This document shows, one piece after another, positions 1-7,418 of a DNA stretch of 16,637 bases. Source of the DNA: Bacteroidota bacterium. GTDB lineage: Bacteria; Bacteroidota; Ignavibacteria; UBA10030; UBA8401. Both the position numbers and the translations under genes were made by a program. Under the pieces are notes generated by a model that saw only the letters and a list, made by a program, of their open reading frames with translations, searched no databases and was not told the origin of the DNA. Position 1 is the first letter of the stretch, and each line of letters begins with the position of its first letter. The stretch lies in the NCBI GenBank assembly GCA_030824295.1, contig JAVBYA010000205.1:1-16637 (forward strand), read 5' to 3'.

Positions 1-598
1 TCCCCTGCTTCTTCGCTTCTTCGGTGTGGGTATGTTTCTGATTGATGATGGCATCCAATGCAACAGCGGTCTTGCCCGTCTGACGGTCGCCGATGATCAG
101 CTGACGCTGACCGCGGCCGATCGGGATCATACCGTCCACGGATTTCAGACCGGTCTGCAGTGCCACTTTCACCGGCGCGCGCTGGATGACGCCGAGCGCT
201 TTGCGTTCGATGGGGGAGAATTTGTCCGTCTTGATCACGCCGCGGCCGTCGATCGGTTGACCGAGCGGGTTGATGACGCGTCCGAGCATCGCTTCACCCA
301 CCGGCATGGAGGCCACGCGGTTGGTGCGCTTCACGGTGTCGCCTTCTTTGATCTTGGTATCGTCGCCGAAGAGGATACAGCCAACGTTGTCCTCTTCCAG
401 GTTCAGCACCATGCCGAAGACGTCGTTCGGGAACTCGACGAGTTCGCCGGACATACATTTGGAGAGACCGTAGACACGTGCGATACCGTCGCCGACCTGC
501 AGGACGGTGCCGACATCGTACACATCGACTTCTTTTTCATATCCGGCAAGCTGCTTGCGGAGGATCGCGGTTATTTCATCGGGACGAACTTCAGCCAT
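1..598 (-). CDS. atpA: F0F1 ATP synthase subunit alpha (N-terminal part)
   Basis: Alpha subunit of the catalytic F1 head, which binds nucleotide at non-catalytic sites and forms the alpha3beta3 hexamer. The window holds the first 199 codons; the family is about 500-525 residues, so the rest lies off the left edge. The start is the ATG at 598, giving MAEVRPDEI, with AAGGA about ten bases upstream. Residues about 26-95 form the N-terminal beta-barrel domain (VGDGIARVYGL, LEEDNVG). The nucleotide-binding domain follows, with the alpha-type P-loop GDRQTGKT at residues 170-177. GRGQRQLIIGD just before it separates alpha from beta. It is the last visible gene of the atp cluster, 15 bases after atpH. 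No irregularity is visible. Confidence 0.97.
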   Translation of the reverse strand, partial: MAEVRPDEITAILRKQLAGYEKEVDVYDVGTVLQVGDGIARVYGLSKCMSGELVEFPNDVFGMVLNLEEDNVGCILFGDDTKIKEGDTVKRTNRVASMPVGEAMLGRVINPLGQPIDGRGVIKTDKFSPIERKALGVIQRAPVKVALQTGLKSVDGMIPIGRGQRQLIIGDRQTGKTAVALDAIINQKHTHTEEAKKQG

Positions 599-613
599 GG
601 TGATGGTTCCTTA

Positions 614-1165
614 TCAATTATTGTACGTACCTTGTTGTAATTTCAATTTCAGGATCTCCAGCTGGCGCTTCACGCTGCCGTCCAGCACGGTATCACCCAC
701 GCGCGCAATGAATCCCCCCTTCATGGACGCATCCAGACTGAATACGACCTCCACCTTCTTCTTGGTCATCGCCTCGAGGTGTTTCACCAGTTCCTTCTCC
801 TGCTTAGCGGAGAACTCCACACTCGTGGCGACCGTGACACGCACGATGCCGAGCTGTTCGTCCCGCAGAGCGAAGTACTGCGTGAGGATCTCGGCCAGGA
901 GCGCTTCGCGCCCTTTGACCACGATCTGTTCCAAATACCCATGGACAAGCTCGCCGATCTTCTTCTTGAAGACATCCCGCAGCGCCGCCTGTTTCTTCTC
1001 TTTGGGGATCACGGGACTGGTGAGCATCATCCGCAGTTCGCGCGAAGCGCGCACGGCGTTGAGCACGGTCTGCAGGTCCTCTGCAACCGCGTCCGATTTC
1101 TTCTGTTCGTTGGTCAACTCCATCAAAGCGGAGGCGTACCGGTGTGCTATGCGTGCGTTGCTCAT
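614..1165 (-). CDS. atpH: F0F1 ATP synthase subunit delta
   Basis: Delta (OSCP-type) subunit of the stator, which links the top of F1 to the b-subunit stalk. It is 183 residues, normal for the family. The N-terminal helical domain is residues 1 to about 110 (ARIAHRYASALMELTNE is the usual opening). The C-terminal part carries the conserved GGFIARVGDTVLDGSVKRQL near residues 151-170, typical of the OSCP/delta signature. The ATG at 1165 overlaps the atpF stop in a TGATG arrangement, so translation is probably coupled. The atpA start follows 15 bases after the stop. Confidence 0.95.
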   Translation of the reverse strand: MSNARIAHRYASALMELTNEQKKSDAVAEDLQTVLNAVRASRELRMMLTSPVIPKEKKQAALRDVFKKKIGELVHGYLEQIVVKGREALLAEILTQYFALRDEQLGIVRVTVATSVEFSAKQEKELVKHLEAMTKKKVEVVFSLDASMKGGFIARVGDTVLDGSVKRQLEILKLKLQQGTYNN

Positions 1166-1707
1166 CAGTTTTTCTGCAGTTGTTGGAGCACTTTGTCGAC
1201 CATTTTCTTCTGTTTTGCGCCGTCCAGCGATTCATCCAGGATCTTCTCGGCCACGGTGATGGAGAGTTCGGCCACTTCGGTGCGGAGCTGCGCCATGGCG
1301 GCATCCTTCTCGCGGGAGATCTCGTCCTTCGCCTGGTCCAGCATCTTCTTGGCGCTTTCGTTCGCTTTCGCCACGATGTCGTTCTTCAGCTGTTCGGCCA
1401 TTGCGCGGCCTTCAGCGATCAGCCGGGCGGTCTCGTTGCTTGCTTTGTCCATCGCCAGCTTGTTCTCCTGCATCATCCGCTCGGCATCCTTCTTGGCTTC
1501 TTCCGCCTTCTTCAGCGAATCAGCGATCTCCGCCTCGCGGGAATGGAGCGCTTCCAGGATCGGTTTCCAGGCGAACTTGCCGAGCACCAGGACGAGGACG
1601 ATGAATGTGGTGATCGTCCACATGATCAGCCCTGTTTCGATCTTCAGCAGCGGATTGCCGGATTCGCCGTTCAGCAGCATTGCATAGGAAAAAATTAACG
1701 TCAGCAT
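1165..1707 (-). CDS. atpF: F0F1 ATP synthase subunit b
   Basis: Membrane-anchored peripheral-stalk subunit b. From the ATG at 1707 the protein is 180 residues. A hydrophobic segment at about residues 23-42 (GLIMWTITTFIVLVLVLGKF) is the single membrane anchor. It is followed by FAWKPILEALHSRE, typical for the family, and then a long charged alpha-helical, coiled-coil region rich in Glu, Lys and Ala. The frame is open upstream to a TTG at 1731, but I prefer the ATG because GAGAGAG lies just before it and the TTG sits next to the T-run of the terminator-like hairpin. The residues before the anchor are short and variable, as is usual. Its stop overlaps the atpH start. Confidence 0.93.
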   Translation of the reverse strand: MLTLIFSYAMLLNGESGNPLLKIETGLIMWTITTFIVLVLVLGKFAWKPILEALHSREAEIADSLKKAEEAKKDAERMMQENKLAMDKASNETARLIAEGRAMAEQLKNDIVAKANESAKKMLDQAKDEISREKDAAMAQLRTEVAELSITVAEKILDESLDGAKQKKMVDKVLQQLQKN

Positions 1708-1729
1708 CGTCTCTCTCGTTGGATTGAAC

Positions 1730-1765
1730 AAAAAAAATGAAGCGGGAAGCGTTCGCCTCCCGTTC
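1730..1765 (-). terminator. Intrinsic-terminator-like hairpin between atpE and atpF
   Basis: On the minus strand an 8-bp GC-rich stem with a GAAC loop (plus-strand positions 1743-1762, one G-T wobble) is extended by three more pairs past a single bulged C. It is followed at once by A and then eight T (plus-strand A-run at 1730-1737). This fits a Rho-independent terminator in the middle of the atp operon, directly after the c-subunit gene. It probably acts as a partial terminator or attenuator, because atpF, atpH and atpA follow in the same direction and have no other evident promoter. Confidence 0.7.
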
Positions 1766-1783
1766 CAGTACCATCAGTCAGGA

Positions 1784-2005
1784 TTACTTGGTCGCCAGGA
1801 TGATGCAGATAACGAAGCAGAACAGAACAGCACCTTCGATCAGCGCTGCTGCAATGATCATCGATCCGCGCACTGCACCGGCTGCTTCGGGTTGACGACC
1901 CATTGCTTCCATCGCGGATGCTGCGAGCTTACCGATTCCGAGACCGCCGCCGATAACTGCCATTCCCATGCCGAGGCCTGCTGCCAAAAGTCCGAGTGAT
2001 TCCAT
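1784..2005 (-). CDS. atpE: F0F1 ATP synthase subunit c
   Basis: Proteolipid subunit of the rotating c-ring. It is 73 residues with two transmembrane helices (about 4-33 and 44-72), joined by the polar loop RQP at residues 37-39. Helix 1 has the glycine-rich stretch GGGLGIGK. The ion-binding carboxylate is Glu57 in AAALIEGAVLF. The residues around it (EG rather than an EST-type motif, no Gln in the matching helix-1 position) look more like a proton-binding than a sodium-binding ring; that is an inference. AAGGA eight bases before the ATG is a good ribosome binding site. The terminator-like hairpin lies just after the stop. Confidence 0.97.
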   Translation of the reverse strand: MESLGLLAAGLGMGMAVIGGGLGIGKLAASAMEAMGRQPEAAGAVRGSMIIAAALIEGAVLFCFVICIILATK

Positions 2006-2067
2006 TGTAATGTTCCTTATATGTTGGTGTAGAGGTTGATGTTGATTAATGAAATTGTTCGTTCAGG

Positions 2068-3003
2068 TCAATGATGTTCTTGTGCGTGTCCTTCGTGTCC
2101 TTCATGTCCTTCCGTCTGGATCCCCATGCCCATGAAGATCGATGTGAGCATCGTGAAGATGTACGCCTGCACGAGCGCCACGAACAGCTCCAGCAAATTC
2201 ACCGCGACCGCCAGCGGCACCGACACCAGTCCGACAGCCGTGTTCTGGAAGATGAAGATCAATCCGATGAGCGCAAGGATGACGATGTGCCCGGCCGTCA
2301 TATTGGCGAACAGACGGATGCACAATGCGAACGGCTTGATGAAAAGGCCGAGGAATTCGATCGGCACCATGATGGGCCACATTGCCCAGTGGGTCCCGCC
2401 GGTCAGATGCGCGATGAAATGTCCAAGTCCCTGCGCGCGGATAGCCGAGAACTGGATCATCACGAATGCGATGATGGCCAGCCCTGCGGTGACGTTGATA
2501 TTCCCGGTAGCGGAGGAACCCCACGGGATCAATCCGAGCAGGTTCATCACGAGGATGAAGAAGAAATTGGTGAGCAGGTACGGAAGATACTTCAGACCGC
2601 CCTTGCCCATGTTCGGAAGAACGATCTCATCGCGGATGAACACGACCAGGATCTCCACGAGATTCCCGAATCCTTTCGGCACTTTGTTCCTGGTGTTGCT
2701 GCGGGCCGCCAGTATGAGTCCGACCGTCAATAGCAGTGCGGCAAAGAGCAGGAAGACGATATGCTTCGTGAGTACGATCTCGAACCCGAGCAGCTGGAAA
2801 TGCGGAAGGTGGAGATATCCCCACGGCAATTCCAACTTCGGTGCATCGTAGATGTGATGGAGGAGTTCGTTGAAATCGAAGGCGCCGCCGCCATGCGCAC
2901 CGGCTGCGAGCGAATCGGATGCCGTGTGGAGCGTATCGGCCGCCGTCCGCGCCGTATCGGCTGCGCTGAGGGTCTGTTCAGAAGAGATGATCCAAGAGAA
3001 CAC
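2068..3003 (-). CDS. atpB: F0F1 ATP synthase subunit a
   Basis: Subunit a of F0, which forms the proton half-channels against the c-ring. The start is a GTG at 3003 with AGGTAG a few bases upstream. It is 311 residues, longer than the E. coli protein because of an N-terminal region (1-65) rich in Ala, Thr and Ser before the first helix; the first 35 residues may act as a cleaved or extended leader. Five to six transmembrane segments follow. The essential arginine is Arg230 in FALCIRLFANMTAGH, and the last conserved helix contains LLELFVALVQAYIFTML. The C-terminus is an unusual His/Glu/Gly-rich tail, EGHEGHEGHAQEHH. It is followed by atpE after 62 bases. Confidence 0.96.
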   Translation of the reverse strand: MFSWIISSEQTLSAADTARTAADTLHTASDSLAAGAHGGGAFDFNELLHHIYDAPKLELPWGYLHLPHFQLLGFEIVLTKHIVFLLFAALLLTVGLILAARSNTRNKVPKGFGNLVEILVVFIRDEIVLPNMGKGGLKYLPYLLTNFFFILVMNLLGLIPWGSSATGNINVTAGLAIIAFVMIQFSAIRAQGLGHFIAHLTGGTHWAMWPIMVPIEFLGLFIKPFALCIRLFANMTAGHIVILALIGLIFIFQNTAVGLVSVPLAVAVNLLELFVALVQAYIFTMLTSIFMGMGIQTEGHEGHEGHAQEHH

Positions 3004-3031
3004 GTTCTACCTGTACTGTATCAAATGATGA

Positions 3032-3439
3032 TTACGATGACCGGACGTTGGTCTGCCATCTGTTGTGGATATACAACACTTCCAAAGCGAGAAAGATCAC
3101 ATACATAACGAACAGCGATGTCACCAGTGCCAACGCGTGCAGCTTGACGAGCCAGATCAGCACCAGCAGAACGCCCGCCATCAGGAACAGCCGGACCGCG
3201 ATGCCGCCGAGCACGATCTGCACGAAGATCACGTAGGACCGCTGCTCCGACAACCGCAGCGCAGCATATCCCATCAACACATTCACGACACTCAGGCCGA
3301 ATCCGATCACCGCCGCGTTGATGATCTCCTGCGTTCCATACGTCAGCAGCGGATACGCCGCCAATCCCCCTACAACGACCGATGCGATGACGATCTGCAG
3401 CAGCAGCCCCGGACCTTCATTGTTTCCGTCGTTCTTCAT
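3032..3439 (-). CDS. AtpI-like F0 accessory membrane protein
   Basis: Small membrane protein, 135 residues from the ATG at 3439, with about four hydrophobic segments (roughly residues 11-33, 38-62, 70-99 and 103-121 of this version). Position between atpZ and atpB and the four-helix layout match the AtpI family, which helps c-ring assembly or Mg2+ supply in some bacteria. Similarity to named AtpI proteins is not obvious from sequence alone, so the call rests on context and topology. The frame stays open to a GTG at 3451. I prefer the ATG, preceded very closely by AGGA. The 5' end overlaps the atpZ coding end by about 23 bases. Confidence 0.7.
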   Translation of the reverse strand: MKNDGNNEGPGLLLQIVIASVVVGGLAAYPLLTYGTQEIINAAVIGFGLSVVNVLMGYAALRLSEQRSYVIFVQIVLGGIAVRLFLMAGVLLVLIWLVKLHALALVTSLFVMYVIFLALEVLYIHNRWQTNVRSS

Positions 3440-3668
3440 CTTCCTGTGCACTCAGTTGTGTGACCGTCCGAAAGAACTTGATCATCCCTCCGGCAAATCC
3501 TGCAACGATGCCGGCGATCATCAGCCACGGCTTGGTCCCGAAATATTCGTCCGCGTACTTTCCGGCGAAAAGGAACAGGGTGACCGCTGCAGCCATATGG
3601 ATCCCCAGCGTCATGTACGGCGCTGATGCACGGACGACCTCTGCGGAAGTCTGCTCATCGCTCTTCAT
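3417..3668 (-). CDS. atpZ: AtpZ/AtpI family protein (DUF4405-free, two-helix type)
   Basis: Two-helix membrane protein of the AtpZ type, usually encoded at the head of F-ATPase operons and thought to work with AtpI in ion supply or F0 assembly. From the ATG at 3668 it is 83 residues. Two transmembrane segments are visible: ASAPYMTLGIHMAAAVTLFL and, after GTKPW, LMIAGIVAGFAGGMIKFF. The pattern G-x-D-x-x-F-G-T-x-P-W is a recognisable family feature. The C-terminus is charged (AQEDEERRKQ). A TTG at 3692 overlapping the bactofilin stop is an alternative start adding eight residues. The gene overlaps the AtpI-like gene downstream. Confidence 0.8.
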   Translation of the reverse strand: MKSDEQTSAEVVRASAPYMTLGIHMAAAVTLFLFAGKYADEYFGTKPWLMIAGIVAGFAGGMIKFFRTVTQLSAQEDEERRKQ

Positions 3669-3688
3669 GGGTGGGAGATCCCGTCCCT

Positions 3689-4048
3689 TCAATAGTTCTG
3701 TCCGGCCGGACGATTCTCGGTCATCGTCACTTTCCCGTCGAACACCGCCCCTTCATCGATGACGAGTTTGGATGCTTTCACATCCCCCCGCACGACCGCT
3801 TTACTTTCCAATACCAACTTATCCGCAGACGTGATGTTCCCCTTCACTTTTCCGCCGATGGTCACATTCCGTCCGTTCACCGCTCCTTCGATCTCGCCTG
3901 TCACACCGATCGCCAGGTTCTCCGCGGCATGCACTTCGCCGGAGAGTTTCCCGTCCACACGGATGCTTCCCTGCGTCCGGATCTTTCCTTCGACCACCGT
4001 TCCGGCGCCGATCAGGTTCAAATTCTTCACCGCATTGTTGTCTGCCAT
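3689..4048 (-). CDS. Bactofilin (polymer-forming cytoskeletal protein)
   Basis: Bactofilins polymerise without nucleotide into membrane-associated filaments that place cell-wall enzymes and other envelope machinery. This protein is 119 residues, normal for the family. Its core (about residues 10-108) is a right-handed beta-helix made of short repeats with the pattern hydrophobic-x-G-x-V/I, for example GKIRTQGSIRVDGKLSGEV and VTIGGKVKGNITSADKLVLE. Short polar tails flank the core. The ATG at 4048 overlaps the stop of the M23 peptidase gene (TGATG). The M23 plus bactofilin pair is a known functional partnership in other bacteria, where the bactofilin scaffolds the peptidase. Confidence 0.93.
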   Translation of the reverse strand: MADNNAVKNLNLIGAGTVVEGKIRTQGSIRVDGKLSGEVHAAENLAIGVTGEIEGAVNGRNVTIGGKVKGNITSADKLVLESKAVVRGDVKASKLVIDEGAVFDGKVTMTENRPAGQNY

Positions 4049-4953
4049 CAGAGTTCGCTCGCGATCAGATAATCGTTTGGGTTTTGTGCTTTACCGTTGC
4101 TCCAGACCTCGAAATGCAGATGCGGACCCGAACTGCTCTTGCCTGAATTCCCCAGCAGTGCGATCGGTTCGCCGCGTTTCACAAAATCCCCCACACTCTT
4201 CAGCACATTCTGATTGTGCTTGTACATCGTCAGATATCCGCTGCCGTGCGAGATGATGGCTGTATGACCGTCATCCGCTGTATATCCGGAGAACACCACG
4301 TATCCATCCGCTGCGGCAACGATCAGCGAACCGATCTTCCCGGCATAGTCGATGCCGACATGCCCTTTTTCGGATTCGTAACGGCGCGAGATGTATCCCA
4401 CCGCCGGCGCGATGATGGGGAACTCCGCGCGGAAATTCACCGCTTCACTCCCGTTCTCCGTTGCCGGTCGATACGTGACTCCCGTTGCCGGAAGTGCGGT
4501 CGTCGAAGCTCCGGATGCGGGACGCTCTGCTGACACCGGCGCAGATTCCGGCGTCTCCGTTTTCATCAGGATCTCTTCCACACCGGCCAGATCGAACACA
4601 CTGTCCGCCGGAAGTTCCTGCTGCCCTAAGGCTTTGCGTAATTTATTGTTATAGTCGCGAAGCACCAACACTTCGCTGGAAATTCGGGTCAATCGTTTTT
4701 GCACTTCGAACAATTCAGAGCCGTACCGTTTCTGCAATTGTTCTTCCGACATCGGCAGGAGCAGACCTGCTGGTGTGTACAGGACCGCCGCGATGGTCAG
4801 CGACGCGATCACTGCAGCTATGCTCACGCATACCAGCACTATCGTCAATACAGAGGCTTTGAAGGAGCGTGTCGAACCGGTATCTCCCTGCGGGATCACC
4901 ACTATCTCAAACGCATTCTCTTTCGAGGCGTGATGGTCCCGCTCAGATGGCAT
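4048..4953 (-). CDS. M23 family (LytM-type) peptidoglycan endopeptidase, membrane anchored
   Basis: Predicted zinc endopeptidase acting on peptidoglycan cross-links in the periplasm. From the ATG at 4953 it is 301 residues; GGGAG five bases upstream favours this over the GTG at 4959. A short cytoplasmic tail is followed by one transmembrane helix (about 32-58), a coiled-coil segment (about 69-108), a Pro/Ser/Thr/Ala-rich linker, and the LytM domain (about 176-290). The zinc-ligand motifs are complete: HVGID with His198 and Asp202, and GPHLHFEVW with His278 and His280, so the enzyme is probably active. It overlaps the bactofilin gene. The same transcript probably continues into the atp genes. 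Confidence 0.94.
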   Translation of the reverse strand: MPSERDHHASKENAFEIVVIPQGDTGSTRSFKASVLTIVLVCVSIAAVIASLTIAAVLYTPAGLLLPMSEEQLQKRYGSELFEVQKRLTRISSEVLVLRDYNNKLRKALGQQELPADSVFDLAGVEEILMKTETPESAPVSAERPASGASTTALPATGVTYRPATENGSEAVNFRAEFPIIAPAVGYISRRYESEKGHVGIDYAGKIGSLIVAAADGYVVFSGYTADDGHTAIISHGSGYLTMYKHNQNVLKSVGDFVKRGEPIALLGNSGKSSSGPHLHFEVWSNGKAQNPNDYLIASEL

Positions 4954-5056
4954 TCGCACTCCCGCACAGCATGTGACGTGATACTCAATTGGACTCTAAA
5001 TGTAAAAAAAAAGAGGAAAAGATGCAACGACATTTTCGGCGGGCAATGACGGCAAG
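4954..5056 (-). promoter_or_regulatory. Leader region before the M23-bactofilin-atp unit
   Basis: This 103-base gap lies between the glycosyltransferase stop and the M23 start. It is the only AT-rich gap upstream of the whole minus-strand block, and on the minus strand it contains a run of nine T followed by ACATTTAG. TACATTTA is close to the Bacteroidota -7 consensus TAnnTTTG, but no matching -33 box is clear. It is a candidate promoter, not a demonstrated one. I do not see a convincing stem before the T-run, so I do not call a terminator for the glycosyltransferase. Confidence 0.3.
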
Positions 5057-6160
5057 TTATTGTCGAACAAGATGTTGGCGTACTTTGTCCTGTATGGAAC
5101 GGTCCATATTCCTGCGGTAATTGGCGCGGGAGAACCGCTCGGCATGCGTCCGGATGACGCCGGGATCGAACCGCACGGCAGCACAGGCGGCAACCCCGTT
5201 CTGCAGCGAATCAGCGGTCTGACGGTCGAAAAAGACGCCGGTGACTCCGTCTACGATGGTCTCAAGCGCCCCGCCTTGACCGAACGCGATCACCGGTTTC
5301 CCGCTGGCCTGGGCTTCCAGAGGAACGATCCCGAAATCTTCCACTCCGGGAAAAATAAGCGCCGTGCAGCGCGCATATAATTGAGCAAGTTGTTCATCGC
5401 TCTGCCAACCGAGGAATTCGATATTCGGACCGGCCAAAGCGCGCAGCTTTGCGCTTTCCGGACCTGTTCCGGCGATCACCAGCCTCTTTCCGCTTGCATT
5501 GAACACTTCCACGGCCAGATCGACCCGCTTATAGGGAACGAGCGCGCTGACGATCAGGTGGAACCCCTCATCCTGCGTTGAACACTGGAAACGGTCCGTA
5601 TCCACCGGGGGGAAAATGACCTCGGCCTCTCTGTTATAGTGACGCCGGATGCGCTGACGGACATTCTCGGAATTCGCTATATAATAGTGTACGTTGTCCG
5701 CCGTCGACACGTCCCACCGCTGCAGCAATGGACGAAGGACCTTCATCGCCATTCTTGTGACGAGCCCTGCTTTCCCCTTCCCGAAATAATCATCATACAT
5801 CTCCCATACGTACCGCATCGGCGTGTGGCAGTAGCAGATATGCAGTGCGTCGGGGCGGACGCGCACTCCTTTGGCAACGGCGTGACTGGTAGAGACGACC
5901 AGGTCGTATTCCGACATATCGAACCGGGAGATCGCCAGAGGGAACAACGGAAGGTATTTACGATACTGCGTCCGCTTCGCCGGCAGCCGGTCGATGAACG
6001 ATGTCACAAAACGATGCCGTTCGATGAGCGGAGACATCGTCCCCTTATTATGGAGCAGTGTATAGATCGGCGCATCGGGGAACATCTCACACAACACTTC
6101 GAGACATTTCTCCCCGCCGCGCATTCCGGTACACCAGTCATGGACAAGAGCGATCTTCAT
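5057..6160 (-). CDS. GT4-family glycosyltransferase (WbaZ-like)
   Basis: Retaining sugar transferase of the GT-B fold, probably using a nucleotide-activated sugar in surface polysaccharide or glycolipid synthesis. It is 367 residues. The N-terminal domain begins MKIALVHDWCTGMRGGEKCLE, with the glycine-rich acceptor loop, and contains CHTPMRYVWEMYDDYF, typical of WbaZ-type mannosyltransferase-like proteins. The C-terminal donor-binding domain has LVPYKRVDLAVEVF with Lys211, GTGPE, and the E-x7-E signature in EDFGIVPLE (Glu274 and Glu282). The acceptor and exact sugar cannot be read from the sequence. No other polysaccharide genes are adjacent. It is divergent from the class V PLP enzyme gene. 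Confidence 0.9.
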   Translation of the reverse strand: MKIALVHDWCTGMRGGEKCLEVLCEMFPDAPIYTLLHNKGTMSPLIERHRFVTSFIDRLPAKRTQYRKYLPLFPLAISRFDMSEYDLVVSTSHAVAKGVRVRPDALHICYCHTPMRYVWEMYDDYFGKGKAGLVTRMAMKVLRPLLQRWDVSTADNVHYYIANSENVRQRIRRHYNREAEVIFPPVDTDRFQCSTQDEGFHLIVSALVPYKRVDLAVEVFNASGKRLVIAGTGPESAKLRALAGPNIEFLGWQSDEQLAQLYARCTALIFPGVEDFGIVPLEAQASGKPVIAFGQGGALETIVDGVTGVFFDRQTADSLQNGVAACAAVRFDPGVIRTHAERFSRANYRRNMDRSIQDKVRQHLVRQ

Positions 6161-6278
6161 GCAGAGAATATACTAAAATCCTTTTTTAAAATTATCCCAT
6201 TGTTTTATTGTTCATTGTTCCATTGCTCATTGTCTTTGCGCGGTTGCTTCGCTTTCGGACACTGATTATATTGATTCC
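6161..6278. promoter_or_regulatory. Divergent intergenic region with short ATTG repeats
   Basis: This 118-base AT-rich region separates the divergent glycosyltransferase and PLP-enzyme genes and must hold the promoters for both. Between 6199 and 6238 the word ATTG (mostly ATTGTT) occurs five times, starting at 6199, 6207, 6214, 6222 and 6229, so at 7-8 base spacing. It could be a simple repeat or a binding array. No clear promoter boxes can be assigned. Confidence 0.45.
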
Positions 6279-7418
6279 ATGGATCATCCGTTCGCATCAT
6301 ACCGTTCTCTCTTTCCCCATCTGAACAGCGGAAAACTCTGGCTCAACCACGCAGCGATCAGTCCGCTGAACAGCAGGACGAAAGCAGCGGTGGACCGGTA
6401 TCTGCTGAACCGCTCCGAAGGGACGATCGATGATTTTCCGCAGATCGTCGGGATCAGTGAGCATGCCAAGCAGGGATTGGGAAGACTGCTCAACGCACCG
6501 CCGCGGCGGATCGCGTTCGTCAATAATACGTCGGACGGACTGAACATCATTGCGAACGGGTTGGACTGGAAGAGCGGCGACCGCATCCTGCTGAACGATA
6601 TGGAGTTCCCGGCGAACGTGGTGCCGTTCCTGAACCTCCGCCGGCTCGGCGTGGAGGTGGACATCATCCCTTCGAAGGACGGAGAGATCACGCTCGGGCA
6701 GATCTCCGCAGCCATCACGCCGCGCACACGTTTGCTCTCGCTCAGTTACGTGCAGTTCCTCTCCGGATTCCGCGCAGACCTTCCGGCGGTCGGAGCCTTG
6801 TGCAAAGAACGGGGCGTCCTCTTCTGCGTGGATGCCATTCAGGGACTCGGGAATGCGCCGATAGATGTACAGACAGCGAAGATCGATTTTCTTTCGTGCG
6901 GCGGACACAAATGGATGCTCTCCATGATGGGACTCGGCTTCATCTATCTGACGGAGGAACTGCAGGGACGCATCACACAGCAGTTCGCCGGATGGACGAG
7001 CAACAAGGAGTACTTCACGCGTCTCTTCGATTATCGATTGGACTTCGATGATACTGCCCGGCGGTACGAGAACGGCGCGCAGAACAATGCCGGCATCGCC
7101 GCGCTCGGTGCCTCGGCGGAACTTCTGAATGAAGCGGGGATCGCGGCGATCCATGACCATTTACTCTCGCTGACGGACCGGGTGATCTCCTTCGCCGATG
7201 CACACGGCTGGAGCGTGCTCACTCCGAGAGAGCGCACAAAGAGAAGCGGCATCGTGACGCTCGCCGTTCCGAATGCGGAACATATCTTTGAAGAATTGAA
7301 CAAACGGAACATCATCGTCTCGCTCCGCGAAGGAAAGATCAGGATCGCGCCGCATTTCTATAATAATGCCGACGATATCCGGACGGTGTGTGACGCCGTG
7401 ACAGAACTCGTGCCATGA
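6279..7418 (+). CDS. Class V aminotransferase-fold PLP-dependent enzyme
   Basis: PLP enzyme of fold type I, in the group that includes isopenicillin N epimerase-like and cysteine desulfurase-like proteins. It is 379 residues, full length. PLP-binding features: NNTSDGLNIIANGL (phosphate-binding region, about 82-95), DAIQGLG with Asp185 and Gln188, and the Schiff-base lysine Lys211 in CGGHKWM. No cysteine is present in the C-terminal region where SufS/NifS enzymes carry the sulfur-accepting residue; the matching part reads SLREGKIRIAPHFYN, with an Arg suited to binding a substrate carboxylate. A desulfurase role is therefore unlikely, and an epimerase-, lyase- or aminotransferase-like role is possible. 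Its stop overlaps the next start (ATGA). Confidence 0.9.
   Translation: MDHPFASYRSLFPHLNSGKLWLNHAAISPLNSRTKAAVDRYLLNRSEGTIDDFPQIVGISEHAKQGLGRLLNAPPRRIAFVNNTSDGLNIIANGLDWKSGDRILLNDMEFPANVVPFLNLRRLGVEVDIIPSKDGEITLGQISAAITPRTRLLSLSYVQFLSGFRADLPAVGALCKERGVLFCVDAIQGLGNAPIDVQTAKIDFLSCGGHKWMLSMMGLGFIYLTEELQGRITQQFAGWTSNKEYFTRLFDYRLDFDDTARRYENGAQNNAGIAALGASAELLNEAGIAAIHDHLLSLTDRVISFADAHGWSVLTPRERTKRSGIVTLAVPNAEHIFEELNKRNIIVSLREGKIRIAPHFYNNADDIRTVCDAVTELVP

Noticed and set aside
26..640. 204-residue plus-strand reading frame over the atpA start
   Set aside because: It is the antisense of a clear AtpA coding sequence with GDRQTGKT; it has no family signature of its own. The same holds for the other long plus-strand frames across 507-4533.
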